A stretch of DNA of 47,075 bases from Glycomyces dulcitolivorans (GCF_003265355.1 NZ_QFRW01000090.1:1-47075), one strand, 5' to 3'. Positions 1 through 9,116 are shown, numbered from the stretch's first letter. The notes: generated by a model not told the origin, from the letters alone. Numbers and translations: made by a program.

Positions 1-894
1 GACGAGTTCGGCCGCGGCGACGGCGGCCTCGGCGCGGCCGATGCGGGCCCGCACGGGCGCGAGGTGTTCGAGGCCGCGGCCCCTGACGTGGGCGGCGGCG
101 GCGTCGACGGCCGCGTGCGCGACCCCGGTGTAGACGGCGGCGTAGGAGGCGACGAGCCACTGCGGCATGGCCTCGGCGAGCAGGAGCGCGAGCCCTTCGA
201 CGCCGCCCAGGAGCGCGTCGGGGCCGACCTCGACGTCGAAGTGGACGTCGTGGCTTCCCGTGGCGCGCATGCCGAGGGAGTCCCAGGTCTCCTCGACGCG
301 GATGCCCTCCCCCGCCGGGACGAGGAAGTGCGAGACCAGCGGCTCCTCGGCGTCGGCGTCGCGGGCGGTCACGAGGTAGGCGTCCACGTGCCCCGACCCG
401 GACACGAACGCCTTCGCTCCGCTGATGCGGAAGCCGTCCCCGCTGCGGCGGTAGAACGTCGTGGTCTTCGACAGGCGCGAGCCGCCGCCGCGCTCGCTCA
501 TCGCGACCCCGTACAGCGCCCCGCCCGCGGCCGCTTCGAGGGCCTTGTCGCGGGCGGCGAAGAAGCTCTCGGGCGCGCCGAGGGCGCGCACCAGGTGCTC
601 GGGGGTCTGGGCGAGCGCGCCGGTGACGGAGGCGTGCATGTTGAAGATGAGCGCCGTCGAGCCCGCGCCGCGGGCCAGGGCCGCCGCGACCGCGGCGTAC
701 TCGGCGAAGCTCGCGCCGAAGCCGCCCAGGTGCTCGGGGACCATGAGCCCGGTCAGCCCGGCCGCGCGCAGCTCCGCGAAGTCGGCTTCGGGGAAGCGTC
801 CCCGCTCGTCGTGGGCCGCGGCCCGTTCGGCGAACCGCGGCGCGAGCTCGCGCGCCAGCGCGAGCGCCTCGCCGCCCCTGGTCGGTGATGGCAT
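1..894 (-). CDS. acyl-CoA dehydrogenase, 3' end outside the window
   Basis: FAD-dependent acyl-CoA dehydrogenase, which would oxidise an acyl-CoA to the 2-enoyl-CoA. I translated 298 codons from the ATG at 894; the frame is still open at base 1, so the C-terminal helical domain is missing. Visible are the N-terminal helical domain (DFAELRAAGLTGLMVPEHLGG, split here as DFAELRAAGL then TGLMVPEHLGG), the flavin-contacting stretch GVAMSERGGGSR followed by ISGAKAFVSGSGHVDAYLVTA (as ISGAKAFVSG, then SGHVDAYLVTA), and WDSLGMRATGSHDVHF, which is the family's GMR-TGS loop. The true gene is only found by reading the minus strand; plus-strand frames here are shadows. No neighbour shows which substrate it uses. 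The family call is firm, the substrate unknown. Confidence 0.9.
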   Translation of the reverse strand, partial: MPSPTRGGEALALARELAPRFAERAAAHDERGRFPEADFAELRAAGLTGLMVPEHLGGFGASFAEYAAVAAALARGAGSTALIFNMHASVTGALAQTPEHLVRALGAPESFFAARDKALEAAAGGALYGVAMSERGGGSRLSKTTTFYRRSGDGFRISGAKAFVSGSGHVDAYLVTARDADAEEPLVSHFLVPAGEGIRVEETWDSLGMRATGSHDVHFDVEVGPDALLGGVEGLALLLAEAMPQWLVASYAAVYTGVAHAAVDAAAAHVRGRGLEHLAPVRARIGRAEAAVAAAELV

Positions 895-940
895 GAGCGT
901 CCTCTTTTCTCAAGAGTCCGCCCGGTACCCGTTGCTGGGC

Positions 941-1777
941 CTAGCCGGCGGGGACCCCAGTATGGAGGAGCAGCGCGACGTCGACAAGGGCCACGAGGAG
1001 CACCACGTGGAAGGCCGCGCGCGAACCGGGCCGGCGTCCGAGGACGAGTCCGGTGATGAGGACGGCGGCGGCGAAGGGGACCGCGGCCAGGACCAGGAGC
1101 GAGGGCGGGCCGGGCGGGCCGAACGCGAGGAGCGCGGAGGCGGTGAGGACGAGCGCGGCGGCCAGGAGGCGGGTCGCGGTGGCGCCCAGGCGGTGCGGGA
1201 GGCCGCGCACACCGGTGGCGGCGTCGGCGGCGAGGTCGGGCAGGACGTTCACGAAGTGCGCGCCGGACCCGAGGGCGGCCGCGGCGGCGGTCAGCCACAG
1301 GGGCGGCCAGGGTGAGCCGGGTGCGCCGAGGGACACGATCGCGGGGAGCAGTCCGAAGGAGATCGCGAAGGGCGCCACGGAGAACGCGGTGGACTTGACG
1401 CCGAGGTCGTAGGCCCACGCGGAGACCAGGGCGGCGAGGTGGGCGAGGGTGGCGGGGACGCCGGAGACGAGGGTGAGCAGGACCGCGGCGGGCGCGGCGA
1501 GGGAGACCGCGGCGGAGACGAGCGCGGGGTGGATCTCGCCGGTGGCGAGGGGTTTGCCGGCGCGGCCGGACTGGGCGTCGCGGGGCGCGTCGACGAGGTC
1601 GTTGAGCCAGCCGACCGACAGCTGGCCGAGCAGGATCGCGAGGGCGATCGCGATGATCCCGGGGATGGAGCGGCCGGTGGAGGCGGCGAGTCCGGCGGTG
1701 ACGAGGGTGACTGCGAGGGCGGGGAGCGGATGGGACGCTTGGACGAGCGCTTTGAGCATCGCCGCGGCCGTTGTCAT
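941..1777 (-). CDS. UbiA-family prenyltransferase (SCO3242-like)
   Basis: Integral membrane prenyltransferase of the UbiA superfamily, 278 aa. The two Asp-rich magnesium/prenyl-diphosphate motifs are visible: NDLVDAPRD near residue 60 and DLAADAATG near residue 183, separated by hydrophobic helices; seven to nine membrane segments are likely. The sequence resembles the actinobacterial SCO3242-type branch, whose acceptor is not established to my knowledge. It starts at ATG 1777, only 26 bp from the divergent methyltransferase start, so the two probably share a promoter region. A prenyltransferase beside a methyltransferase suggests joint modification of a lipid or quinone-like compound, but that is inference. 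An in-frame ATG six codons in is an alternative start. Confidence 0.88.
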   Translation of the reverse strand: MTTAAAMLKALVQASHPLPALAVTLVTAGLAASTGRSIPGIIAIALAILLGQLSVGWLNDLVDAPRDAQSGRAGKPLATGEIHPALVSAAVSLAAPAAVLLTLVSGVPATLAHLAALVSAWAYDLGVKSTAFSVAPFAISFGLLPAIVSLGAPGSPWPPLWLTAAAAALGSGAHFVNVLPDLAADAATGVRGLPHRLGATATRLLAAALVLTASALLAFGPPGPPSLLVLAAVPFAAAVLITGLVLGRRPGSRAAFHVVLLVALVDVALLLHTGVPAG

Positions 1778-1803
1778 GCGGATCAGTGTGCCACCCTGAC
1801 CGT

Positions 1804-2526
1804 ATGCGACGCCAGACCCGAAGGCCCCGACCGAACGACCCGGCCATGTACGACCGCCTCGCCGGGGAGTGGTGGCGGCCGCGGGGCGTCTTCGCGATGC
1901 TGCACTGGCTGGCGGCGGCCCGCGGGGCGCTGATCCCGGCCGCGGAGCGGCCGGGGGCGGTCCTGGTGGATCTGGGCTGCGGGGCGGGGCTCCTCGCCCC
2001 GCACGTGGAGGGCAAGGGCTACACGCACATCGGGGTGGACCTGTCGGTCGAGTCGCTGCGGCTGGCGGCGACGCACGGGGTGCTGGCGGTGCGCGGGGAC
2101 GTGTGCGCGGTGCCGCTGCCGGACGGGTGCGCGGATGTGGTGGCGGCCGGGGAGATCCTGGAGCACGTCGCGGATCTGCCCGGGGCCGTGGCGGAGGCGT
2201 GCCGGCTCCTGCGTCCGGGCGGGCTGCTCGTCGTCGACACGCTCGCGGCGACGGCCCTGTGCCGGTTCCTGGCGATCACGGTGGCCGAGCGCCTCCCGCG
2301 GATCGCGGTGCGCGGCGTGCACGACCCGGCGCTGCTGGTGGACCGGGAGGTCCTGGTCGCGGAGTGCGCCCGGCACGGGGTGGACCTGACGCTGCGCGGC
2401 ATCCGGCCGTCCCTCGTGGACGCCCTGCTGTGGGCGCTGGGGCGCCGCGCCGGGGTCCGCATGGTCGCGGCCCCGACGACGGCGGTCCTGTTCCAGGCGT
2501 GGGGGACGGTCAGGACGGGGCGTTGA
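1804..2526 (+). CDS. class I SAM-dependent methyltransferase (UbiG-like)
   Basis: SAM methyltransferase of the Rossmann class, about 240 aa. Motif I is VDLGCGAGLLAPHV, motif II region HIGVDLSVESL, and the post-II stretch GEILEHVADLPGAVAEA followed by LLRPGGLLVVDT. The N-terminus NDPAMYDRLAGEWW matches UbiG-type enzymes that methylate polyprenylated phenols. I chose ATG 1804; ATG 1846 (at MYDRLAGEWW) is possible but would cut the UbiG-like N-terminus. The gene diverges from the UbiA-like prenyltransferase, consistent with a shared prenyl-lipid pathway. Its last 17 bp overlap the convergent DUF7144 gene. The acceptor cannot be read from the sequence. Confidence 0.85.
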   Translation: MRRQTRRPRPNDPAMYDRLAGEWWRPRGVFAMLHWLAAARGALIPAAERPGAVLVDLGCGAGLLAPHVEGKGYTHIGVDLSVESLRLAATHGVLAVRGDVCAVPLPDGCADVVAAGEILEHVADLPGAVAEACRLLRPGGLLVVDTLAATALCRFLAITVAERLPRIAVRGVHDPALLVDREVLVAECARHGVDLTLRGIRPSLVDALLWALGRRAGVRMVAAPTTAVLFQAWGTVRTGR

Positions 2527-2914
2527 CCTCGGCGAGGACCACGGCCAGCGCCCAGATGACGAACACGTCGAACGCGATGATGAGCAGCGCCCACAGCGGG
2601 TAGTAGGGCAGGAAGAAGAACTGGTTGAGCGCCGACACGGCGGCCAGGCCGATGCCGACGCCGTAGGCCCAGGCGCGTCCCATGAGGACGAACAGGCCGG
2701 TGAGGGCGAGCAGGGCGCCCAGCACGATGTGGATCCAGCCCCAGCCGGAGGTGTCGATCGCGAAGGTGTAGTCGGCGACCGTGGCGAAGATCCGGTCGTT
2801 GGCGACCGCGGCGATGCCCTCGAACAGCTGGAACAGGCCCACGGTGATCATCAGGGCGCCTGCGACCACCGCGCCCGCGGTGGCCCAGGCGAGCCTGCCG
2901 TCTTCTTCGGACAT
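2510..2914 (-). CDS. DUF7144-type small membrane protein
   Basis: A 134-aa protein with four predicted membrane helices (about residues 10-33, 58-80, 84-104 and 107-129). The layout, with LMITVGLFQLFEGIAAV and then GWGWIHIVLGALLALTGLF, is that of a widespread actinobacterial membrane family (DUF7144) of unknown role. No catalytic motif is apparent. It stands alone on the minus strand and overlaps the convergent methyltransferase by 17 bp at the 3' ends. Confidence 0.75.
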   Translation of the reverse strand: MSEEDGRLAWATAGAVVAGALMITVGLFQLFEGIAAVANDRIFATVADYTFAIDTSGWGWIHIVLGALLALTGLFVLMGRAWAYGVGIGLAAVSALNQFFFLPYYPLWALLIIAFDVFVIWALAVVLAEVNAPS

Positions 2915-2999
2915 TTCCGACTCCTCACGTTCGCGCGCTTTGCTCCTGTGTACCCCCGCCCGGGCCGGGCGGGGGCGAAACGCGCGAATCGGTCGGGGG

Positions 3000-4094
3000 T
3001 CAGCGGGTGCGCAGGTCCACGTCGATGTAGCGCGGGCGGTACAGGTGCGCGTCGGCGTACAGGTCGTCGCCTTCGAAGCTGTTCACGTTGTAGGTGATCA
3101 GGAGGGTGTCGCGGTCGCCGAGGTTGGGGTGGGCCTTGGCGTTGTAAGTGAAGACGTTCCCGCCGGTCTCGGGGGTCTCGTACAGGACGGTCTTGCCGGT
3201 GTACGGGCCTGCGAGGTCGTCGGCGCGGTACATGACGATCTTGGCGCTGAGCGGCTCGGTGGCGTCGCCGGTCACGAGCGTGAACTTGCCCTGGTAGCGC
3301 TGGACGCTGAACTCGTTGGAGACGCCTTCGAGGATGCGGGTGGAGGTGTTCGGGTCGGTCGACCAGGTCCCGTCGGCGTAGTACTCCCAGGGGGCGGCGG
3401 CGAGGCCGCCGGCGGGGACGCGGGCGAGGTGGGCGAACTTCTGCGCCTGGTTGTCCTCGACGCCGAACACGTACGTGTATTCAACGTCCTCGTAGATGGC
3501 CGAGCCCCAGTTCACGGTGGACTCGGGGAGGTCGGTGATCGCGGTGAGGCTCATGTCGTCGGTGTCGAAGGTGGCGACGGCGTTCCCGGCGAACGCGAAG
3601 TCGAAGACGCCGCTGCCGGTCTTGACGAATTCGAGGAGCATCACCTTGAGGGTGTCGCCCTCGACGGTCCCGTCGCCGAACCAGTACCAGTTCTGCATCT
3701 CGTCGCCGCCGGGGACCTTGACGAGGGACTCGGGGGCGGCCTCGGTGCCGCCGGTGACGGTCGTGAGGCCCCGGCCGTCGTCGACGATGATCGAGTTGTG
3801 GAGGAACGGCGAGTCGATCGGGCGGCTGAGGTCGTCGTTCACCTCGCCCATGAACGTGTCCGAGTACAGCCACGCGGTGGTGCCGTCCGGAAGCGGGACG
3901 CTGTAGGCGGAGTCGGCGCCGGTCCAGCGCCCGGCGGTGTCGCCGTAGGTCTCGAAGCGCTCGGTGAGCTCCTCGTTGACACTGGCGGAGACCGCGGGCG
4001 CGCAGGCGGTGGCGGCCTGGGCGGCGCTGGGGACGGCGGCGACGGCGAGTCCGGCGAGGACCGCCGCGGCCACGGTGGTCGGTCGGTGGGTCAT
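3000..4094 (-). CDS. secreted DUF4185-type propeller protein
   Basis: A 364-aa exported protein, last gene of the eight-gene glycan operon. It has a Sec signal peptide (hydrophobic residues 8-25, likely cleavage after SAAQA). The mature part has beta-propeller-like repeats such as TTAWLYSDTFMGEV, SPFLHNSIIVDDG and NEFSVQRYQGKFTLVTGD, as in DUF4185/DUF5005 proteins, which are related to five-bladed glycosidase folds (GH43, GH117, GH130 type). No catalytic residues can be assigned with safety. ATG 4094 overlaps the esterase stop by 4 bp (ATGA), implying translational coupling. An extracellular role on the same glycan is inferred from context: it is the only operon product with a cleavable Sec signal, though the binding protein is also exported as a lipoprotein. 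Confidence 0.72.
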   Translation of the reverse strand: MTHRPTTVAAAVLAGLAVAAVPSAAQAATACAPAVSASVNEELTERFETYGDTAGRWTGADSAYSVPLPDGTTAWLYSDTFMGEVNDDLSRPIDSPFLHNSIIVDDGRGLTTVTGGTEAAPESLVKVPGGDEMQNWYWFGDGTVEGDTLKVMLLEFVKTGSGVFDFAFAGNAVATFDTDDMSLTAITDLPESTVNWGSAIYEDVEYTYVFGVEDNQAQKFAHLARVPAGGLAAAPWEYYADGTWSTDPNTSTRILEGVSNEFSVQRYQGKFTLVTGDATEPLSAKIVMYRADDLAGPYTGKTVLYETPETGGNVFTYNAKAHPNLGDRDTLLITYNVNSFEGDDLYADAHLYRPRYIDVDLRTR

Positions 4095-5251
4095 GTGCTG
4101 CTCCTTTGCAGTTCAGGGGTGAAGGCGGCGAGGACGCTGTCGGCGAACCGCTCGCCGATGAGGCGCTGGACGTCGGGGCCGGGGTGCAGGTTGTCCGGCA
4201 GCGGCATCTTCTCGGCGTCCCGTCCGCTGTAGAGGGACAGGCCGTCGAGGTAGTGGAGGTGGCGGTCGTCGTCCTGGCGCCGGTCCGCTATCGCGGCGAG
4301 TTCGGTGCGGATCGACTGGAGCGAGAGGTGGCCGAGGAGGACGTCGTCCTCGGTGCCTGCGGCGATGGACCACTCCTCGTCGCGGTCGGGGTCCTGCATC
4401 GTGGGCCCGGCCTTGGTCTCGACGGGTTCGCACCAGATCGGGGAGACGAGGACGATCGGGGTCTCGGGGTGGCCGTCGCGGATGGTGTCGAGGAAGCCGT
4501 CGACGGCGGGTCGGAAGGCGCGCAGGCGCATCGTGTCGCCGTTGACGAGGTTGATGCCGAGCTTGAGGGTGATGAGGTCGGCGGGGGTGTCGCGGATGGT
4601 GCGGGCGGTGAACGGGTCGAGCATGGCGTTGCCGCTGAAGGCGAGGTTGGTGAGGCGGGCGCCGGCGCGCAGGGCCGCGACGGCGGGCCAGGTGCCGGTG
4701 GTGGTGTCGGCGCGGTAGCCGTGGCTGATGCTGGAGCCGTGGTGGACCCAGCGCAGTACTCCTGAGTCCGGTTGGGCCGCAACGGGGGCGTCGGCGCGGA
4801 GCGCGAGGAGTTCGACGGCGTCGTGGTACGGCAGCCACAGTTCGAGATCGCGTTCGCGGCCTTGGCCGAGGCCGGTGAAGCGGGCGGTGGCGTCGGGGCC
4901 GGGGACGATCTCGCCCTCGGGCCGCTCGAAGGTGAAGACGAAGCGGGACCCGGCGGTCGCGGTCGCGGTGGCGACGACGGCGCCGTCCTCGGTGAGCTCG
5001 TAGGCGCTCGGCGGGAACGGCGTGTCGGCGTCGGCGGCGATGCGCCGGGCCTGCACGTCGAGCTCGATCACGTCGGCGGCGGTGCGGAGGGCGAGGCGCA
5101 CGCCGGTGCTCTCGGCGCTGGTCTGGACCATGAAGCGGTCGGGGATCTGGCGCCGGGCCCATCGCGGGAGCCGGTGCGGGAGGAGGCCGCGGTGGGTCTC
5201 CTCGATCTCGACGGCGCCTCTGATCAAGTGGCGCATGGGGTACGGGTTCAT
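4091..5251 (-). CDS. SGNH/GDSL-family hydrolase, likely carbohydrate esterase
   Basis: A 386-aa esterase, probably a deacetylase for acyl groups on sugars. An N-terminal beta-rich domain (residues 1 to about 165) precedes the SGNH fold: block I WVHHGSSISHG holds the nucleophile Ser, block II is NLAFSGNAMLD (Gly), block III is LKLGINLVNGD (Asn), and block V is DNLHPGPDVQ with the catalytic Asp and His. This two-domain layout recalls CE2-like acetylxylan esterases. No signal peptide is seen, so it should act in the cytoplasm on imported oligosaccharides. ATG 5251 overlaps the upstream glycosidase stop (ATGA); an open frame extends further upstream but lies over the glycosidase and is not coding. 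Confidence 0.83.
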   Translation of the reverse strand: MNPYPMRHLIRGAVEIEETHRGLLPHRLPRWARRQIPDRFMVQTSAESTGVRLALRTAADVIELDVQARRIAADADTPFPPSAYELTEDGAVVATATATAGSRFVFTFERPEGEIVPGPDATARFTGLGQGRERDLELWLPYHDAVELLALRADAPVAAQPDSGVLRWVHHGSSISHGYRADTTTGTWPAVAALRAGARLTNLAFSGNAMLDPFTARTIRDTPADLITLKLGINLVNGDTMRLRAFRPAVDGFLDTIRDGHPETPIVLVSPIWCEPVETKAGPTMQDPDRDEEWSIAAGTEDDVLLGHLSLQSIRTELAAIADRRQDDDRHLHYLDGLSLYSGRDAEKMPLPDNLHPGPDVQRLIGERFADSVLAAFTPELQRSST

Positions 5252-7368
5252 GCGGCGTCGACCACCGTGCCGTCGGCGTGGACGTCGACGAGCCGGTCGC
5301 CCAGGCGCAGGCCCCGCAGGACCGCGTCGGGGTCGAGGTCGGCGATGCACGCCCGCGAGGTGTCCAGTGCATCGGTGCCGACGCGGGGGTCGACGCCGAA
5401 GAACGACTCGATGACCAGGGCCGCATACGCTCCGGCGGAGGAGCACGCCCAGTCGATGATGTACGGCAGTTGCGGGGGCGCCTTGCGGGCGCCGCCGTTG
5501 ACGGCGGGCACGGCCTCTTCGGTGAAGTGGGCCTGGCCGGGCGGGCCCTGGTTGGCGGAGCGGGCCAGGCCCGGGAGCCAGTCGATGGCGACCTGGGGTG
5601 CGCCGAGGGCGACGAGGGAGCGGGCCGCGTCGGCGGGCCAGGCGGGGTAGGCGCCGTTCCACTGGTGGTCGGGGCGGATGCTGTAGGACGCGTCGGAGTC
5701 CCAAGGGGACAGCGAGCGGAGCCAGACCTCGGTCTGGAGTTCGCGTTTGTAGAAGTCGACCATCTCGCCTCGCACGGTCTCGTCGAGGTCGGCGGCGATG
5801 GTGGTGCCGACGATGGAGAAGTCGTAGACGTGGCGGACGGGGACGCGCGTGCCGTCGGGCTGGCGGGCGGCGAAGTGGCCGCTACCGGGGACGTAGAGGT
5901 CGGCGACCGATTTGACGAGCGCGTCGGCCGCGGCGGCGAGGGCCGCGGCGCCGTCGGCGTCGCCGCGGGCGGCGAGGATCTCGGCGGCGGTGCGCATACT
6001 CCACACGTTGGCGGCATTCAGGCTCGCGACCTCGTGGGTGTAGGAGCTGACGCATTCGAGGAGGTTGTCGATCTCGCCGTAGTCGGCCAGCGGCGAGGAC
6101 CCGCGCAGGTCCTGCCAGGCGAGGGCCCAGTCCCGCAGGTGGTCGGCGACGGGCCGCCCGCCCGGGGTCGCGTCGAGGAGGGCCGTGTCGCCGGTGAAGC
6201 GGAGGTAGTCGTGGACGAGGCGGGTCATCGCGTAGTCGTTGACCGAGTACCAGCGCCCCACGGGCCCGCCGGTGAGCGAGGAGGTGCCGAAGTGGGTGTG
6301 GATGTCGGAGGCGATCCAGTGCTCGACCTGGCGGCGCATGACGGCCGGGTCGAGGAGCGCGTGGGCGATGGAGCTGAGGCTGTAGTCCCAGATGAACGTG
6401 GTGGTGGCCCAGTAGTTGGGCATGAGGGTGTCGTAGGAGCGGCCGAGGACGTTGCCGTCGAAGTCGCGGCGGAACCAGATCGTGCCGAGCACGCCCCACC
6501 AGTACAGGCGCCGCAGGGGCTCCGACGTGGTCTCCAGGACCGGGAGGTGCCCGGAGAACTCGGTGTTGCCGGGGGTGAAGGCGGCCGACAGCTGTGCGTT
6601 CCAGAACGTCTCGGCCGCTTGGACGACGGCGGGGACGTCGGCGGCGATGCGGTCGAAGGCCGCTTCGGCGGCGTCGCGGGTGGCGGCGACGGTGTGGACG
6701 TAGCCGAAGCGGGCGGTGGCGCCGGGGGCAAGGCGCAGGCGCACGGTGACCTCGCCGCCGCGTTCGATGCCGCCGATGCCGACCTCGTGTTCGCCTGCGG
6801 CGGGGGCGATCCCGGAGAGGCGGACCTCGGCGTCGGTGTCGACGCCCTGGACGCTCCAGGCGGTGCCCGCGCCGTTGCCGAAGACCAGGCGTGAAGCGCC
6901 GGAGGTGGCGCGGTTGCGCTCCTCGGGGGCGACGGCGTCGAGCCAGGTCCCGGTGGAGCGGGTGGCGCCGGCGGCGAGGGAGAGCGTGACCGGGATCGTC
7001 CGGTCCCGCTCCCCCGTGTTGGTGACGCTGACGTCGATGGCGACGCCGGTCTCCCCGGGGGCGCAGACGGTGAGCGTCGCCAGTTCGACTCCGGGCAGGG
7101 AGGTGCTGCGGCGGACCCGGTCGGGCCGCCACTCGTGGGTGATGTCGGTGCCGTGGGACTCGACGAGGCGCCCGTCCACGAAGCACGCCGCGGTGCGGGT
7201 GAGGCCCTGGGACACCGGCGGGAACGTGACGGCGCTGATCGCGGTCAGGTCGTGGTCGACCCGGGCGGTGCCGAGGAAGTTCGTCAGGCCGCTCGGCGCG
7301 ATCATGTCGTCGTAGTGGTGCGCGACCGCGTCGGCGGCGAGGTCGTCGACGTTCGGGACGGGACGCAT
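5248..7368 (-). CDS. six-hairpin (alpha/alpha)6 glycosidase, GH63/MGH1-like
   Basis: A 706-aa predicted cytoplasmic glycoside hydrolase. The N-terminal half (to about residue 300) is beta-rich; the C-terminal half has the helical toroid signature, for example PNYWATTTFIWDYSLS, MRRQVEHWIASDIHTH, GRWYSVNDYAMTRLVHDYL and EIDNLLECVSSYTHEV. This matches the clan around GH63 and MGH1-like domains, in which acidic residues in the helical barrel are catalytic; the exact pair here cannot be assigned. ATG 7368 follows a fair ribosome site (AGGAGTCC). It sits right after the two sugar permease genes, so it should trim the imported oligosaccharide. Mannosidase or glucosidase activity is a guess from the PMI and kinase in the operon. 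Confidence 0.75.
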   Translation of the reverse strand: MRPVPNVDDLAADAVAHHYDDMIAPSGLTNFLGTARVDHDLTAISAVTFPPVSQGLTRTAACFVDGRLVESHGTDITHEWRPDRVRRSTSLPGVELATLTVCAPGETGVAIDVSVTNTGERDRTIPVTLSLAAGATRSTGTWLDAVAPEERNRATSGASRLVFGNGAGTAWSVQGVDTDAEVRLSGIAPAAGEHEVGIGGIERGGEVTVRLRLAPGATARFGYVHTVAATRDAAEAAFDRIAADVPAVVQAAETFWNAQLSAAFTPGNTEFSGHLPVLETTSEPLRRLYWWGVLGTIWFRRDFDGNVLGRSYDTLMPNYWATTTFIWDYSLSSIAHALLDPAVMRRQVEHWIASDIHTHFGTSSLTGGPVGRWYSVNDYAMTRLVHDYLRFTGDTALLDATPGGRPVADHLRDWALAWQDLRGSSPLADYGEIDNLLECVSSYTHEVASLNAANVWSMRTAAEILAARGDADGAAALAAAADALVKSVADLYVPGSGHFAARQPDGTRVPVRHVYDFSIVGTTIAADLDETVRGEMVDFYKRELQTEVWLRSLSPWDSDASYSIRPDHQWNGAYPAWPADAARSLVALGAPQVAIDWLPGLARSANQGPPGQAHFTEEAVPAVNGGARKAPPQLPYIIDWACSSAGAYAALVIESFFGVDPRVGTDALDTSRACIADLDPDAVLRGLRLGDRLVDVHADGTVVDAA

Positions 7369-7376
7369 GTGGACTC

Positions 7377-8204
7377 CTAGTACTGCCCGAGGGCGAGGCC
7401 GCGGGCGAAGAACTTCTGCGTGAACAGGAACAGGACCACCGTGGGCAGCGAGACGAGCAGGCCCCCGGCGAGGACGGTGGACATCTGCGCGCCGCCGTAG
7501 GTGCTCTGCATCCCCGCGAGGCTGGTCACGATGGGCCGCACCGTGTCCGACTGGCTGAGCACCAGGCCGAGCAGGAAGTCGTTCCAGATGAACGTGGCCT
7601 GGAGGATGAAGATCGCCACCAGGGCGCTGGAGGCCATCGGCAGGTACACGCGGGCGAAGATCCGCCAGGTCGTGGCGCCGTCGATGACAGCGGCCTCGAA
7701 CACGTTGTGCGCAATGCCGGAGAAGAAGTTGCGCATCACGAACGCCGAGAACGGGATCGAGATCGCCGTGTAGACGACGATCATGCCCGCCTGCGTGTCG
7801 AACAGGCCGGTGCGCGAGTAGGCGTCGAACAGCGGCAGCAGGATCATCTGGAGCGGGAACACGGTGCCGCCGAAGATCGCGACGAACCACGCGAAGCCGT
7901 GCCGCAGGCGCAGCGCCACGATCGCGAACCCGGCGGCGGCGCCGACGAGGACGGCGATCGCGGGTGACACGACCGAGTACAGCAGGGTGCTGGCGGCGGA
8001 CTCGGCGAGGCCGGACAGCTCCAGGGCCTCGGCGATGTTGCCGAACAGGGAGAAGTCGGTGGGCAGCCACGACTCCTTGGTCGTGAACGTCTCCGGGGAC
8101 TTCGCGGCGTTGACCAGCAGCAGGTACACCGGGAGCAGCCAGATCAGGCCGAGGACGGCCAGGACGGAAGTTCGGATCACTCGTGCTGTGCTTTTGAACT
8201 GCAT
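7377..8204 (-). CDS. CUT1-type sugar ABC transporter permease (MalG-like)
   Basis: Inner-membrane permease of a carbohydrate ABC importer, 275 aa, about six membrane helices. The ATPase-contact loop is the EAA motif near residues 178-195: FEAAVIDGATTWRIFARVYL (20 residues), ending in PM. It starts at ATG 8204, two bases after the stop of the MalF-like gene, so the two are coupled. No ATPase gene is in this operon; CUT1 systems in actinomycetes usually share an MsiK-type ATPase encoded elsewhere. Confidence 0.92.
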   Translation of the reverse strand: MQFKSTARVIRTSVLAVLGLIWLLPVYLLLVNAAKSPETFTTKESWLPTDFSLFGNIAEALELSGLAESAASTLLYSVVSPAIAVLVGAAAGFAIVALRLRHGFAWFVAIFGGTVFPLQMILLPLFDAYSRTGLFDTQAGMIVVYTAISIPFSAFVMRNFFSGIAHNVFEAAVIDGATTWRIFARVYLPMASSALVAIFILQATFIWNDFLLGLVLSQSDTVRPIVTSLAGMQSTYGGAQMSTVLAGGLLVSLPTVVLFLFTQKFFARGLALGQY

Positions 8205-8206
8205 GG

Positions 8207-9109
8207 CTAGGCCCCGTGCTTGCTGGAGAGCTGCTGGCGCAGGTAGAGGATGGAGGCGATGAGGGTGACGACGGTGAGGAACACCGCGATCGCCGAGCCC
8301 AGGCCGTACTCGCTGTTCACGAAGGTCTCCTTGTACATCGTCAGCGCGAGCGTCTCGGAGTCGCGCCCCGGGCCGCCCTTGGTCATGCCCTGCACGATGT
8401 CGAAGGTCTTCAGGGACGCGACGATCGACAGGCCGACGACGACCGCCGTCAGGGGCCGCAGCATCGGCCACAGGATCGAGCGGAACATCCGCAGCCCGTT
8501 GGCGCCGTCCATCTTCGCCGCCTCCAGCGGTTCCCGCGGGATCGACTGGAGGCCGATGGTGAACAGGAGGGCGTTCACGCCGACGCCCTGCCACGCGGTC
8601 GCGAGGATCATCACGACCGTGTTGAGCGGGGCGTCGACGAGCCAGCGCGGCGTGTCGTCGATCCCGAAGGCCGCCAGGGCCTGGTCGAGGGCGCCGTCGC
8701 CGGACAGGATGAACGACCAGATGACGCCGACCCCGATGCCGGAGAGCGCGTACGGGATGAGGAACGGCAGGCGCAGCCAGGTGCCGCCCTTGAGGTTCCA
8801 GGTGAGCAGGGCGACCCCCAGCCCGATGCCGACCGGGACGAGGAGGGTCCCGGCGACCCACAGCAGCGTGTTGAGCACGGAGCCGATGAAGCCGGGGTCG
8901 TCGAACATCTCGACGTAGTTCTCGATGCCGATCCATTCGGGATCGCCCAGGCCGTTGTACTCGGTGAGGCTGAGGAACGTCGTCCACAGCAGCGGCAGGT
9001 ACAGCAGCACCGCCACCAGGAGCACGCCCGGTGCGATGAACCCGAGGGCCGACCAGCGGTACTGGTCGCGCCGCCGGAGGGCGCTCGGGCTGAGGGTCTT
9101 GTCGGTCAT
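8207..9109 (-). CDS. CUT1-type sugar ABC transporter permease (MalF-like)
   Basis: First permease of the carbohydrate importer, 300 aa. The N-terminus RRRDQYRWSALGFIAPGVLL starts the first of six helices; the EAA loop is EPLEAAKMDGANGLRMFRS near residues 193-211, then ILWPMLRPLTAVVV. ATG 9109 is 7 bp after the binding-protein stop. It pairs with the downstream MalG-like protein to form the channel. Specificity is set by the binding protein and is not readable here. Confidence 0.92.
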   Translation of the reverse strand: MTDKTLSPSALRRRDQYRWSALGFIAPGVLLVAVLLYLPLLWTTFLSLTEYNGLGDPEWIGIENYVEMFDDPGFIGSVLNTLLWVAGTLLVPVGIGLGVALLTWNLKGGTWLRLPFLIPYALSGIGVGVIWSFILSGDGALDQALAAFGIDDTPRWLVDAPLNTVVMILATAWQGVGVNALLFTIGLQSIPREPLEAAKMDGANGLRMFRSILWPMLRPLTAVVVGLSIVASLKTFDIVQGMTKGGPGRDSETLALTMYKETFVNSEYGLGSAIAVFLTVVTLIASILYLRQQLSSKHGA

Positions 9110-9116
9110 TCCGGTG

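Noticed and set aside
64-1315. Long plus-strand frames over the left end
   Set aside because: They are antisense to the acyl-CoA dehydrogenase and UbiA genes, whose minus-strand translations show clear family motifs; the plus frames give low-complexity Gly/Ala/Arg-rich sequence.
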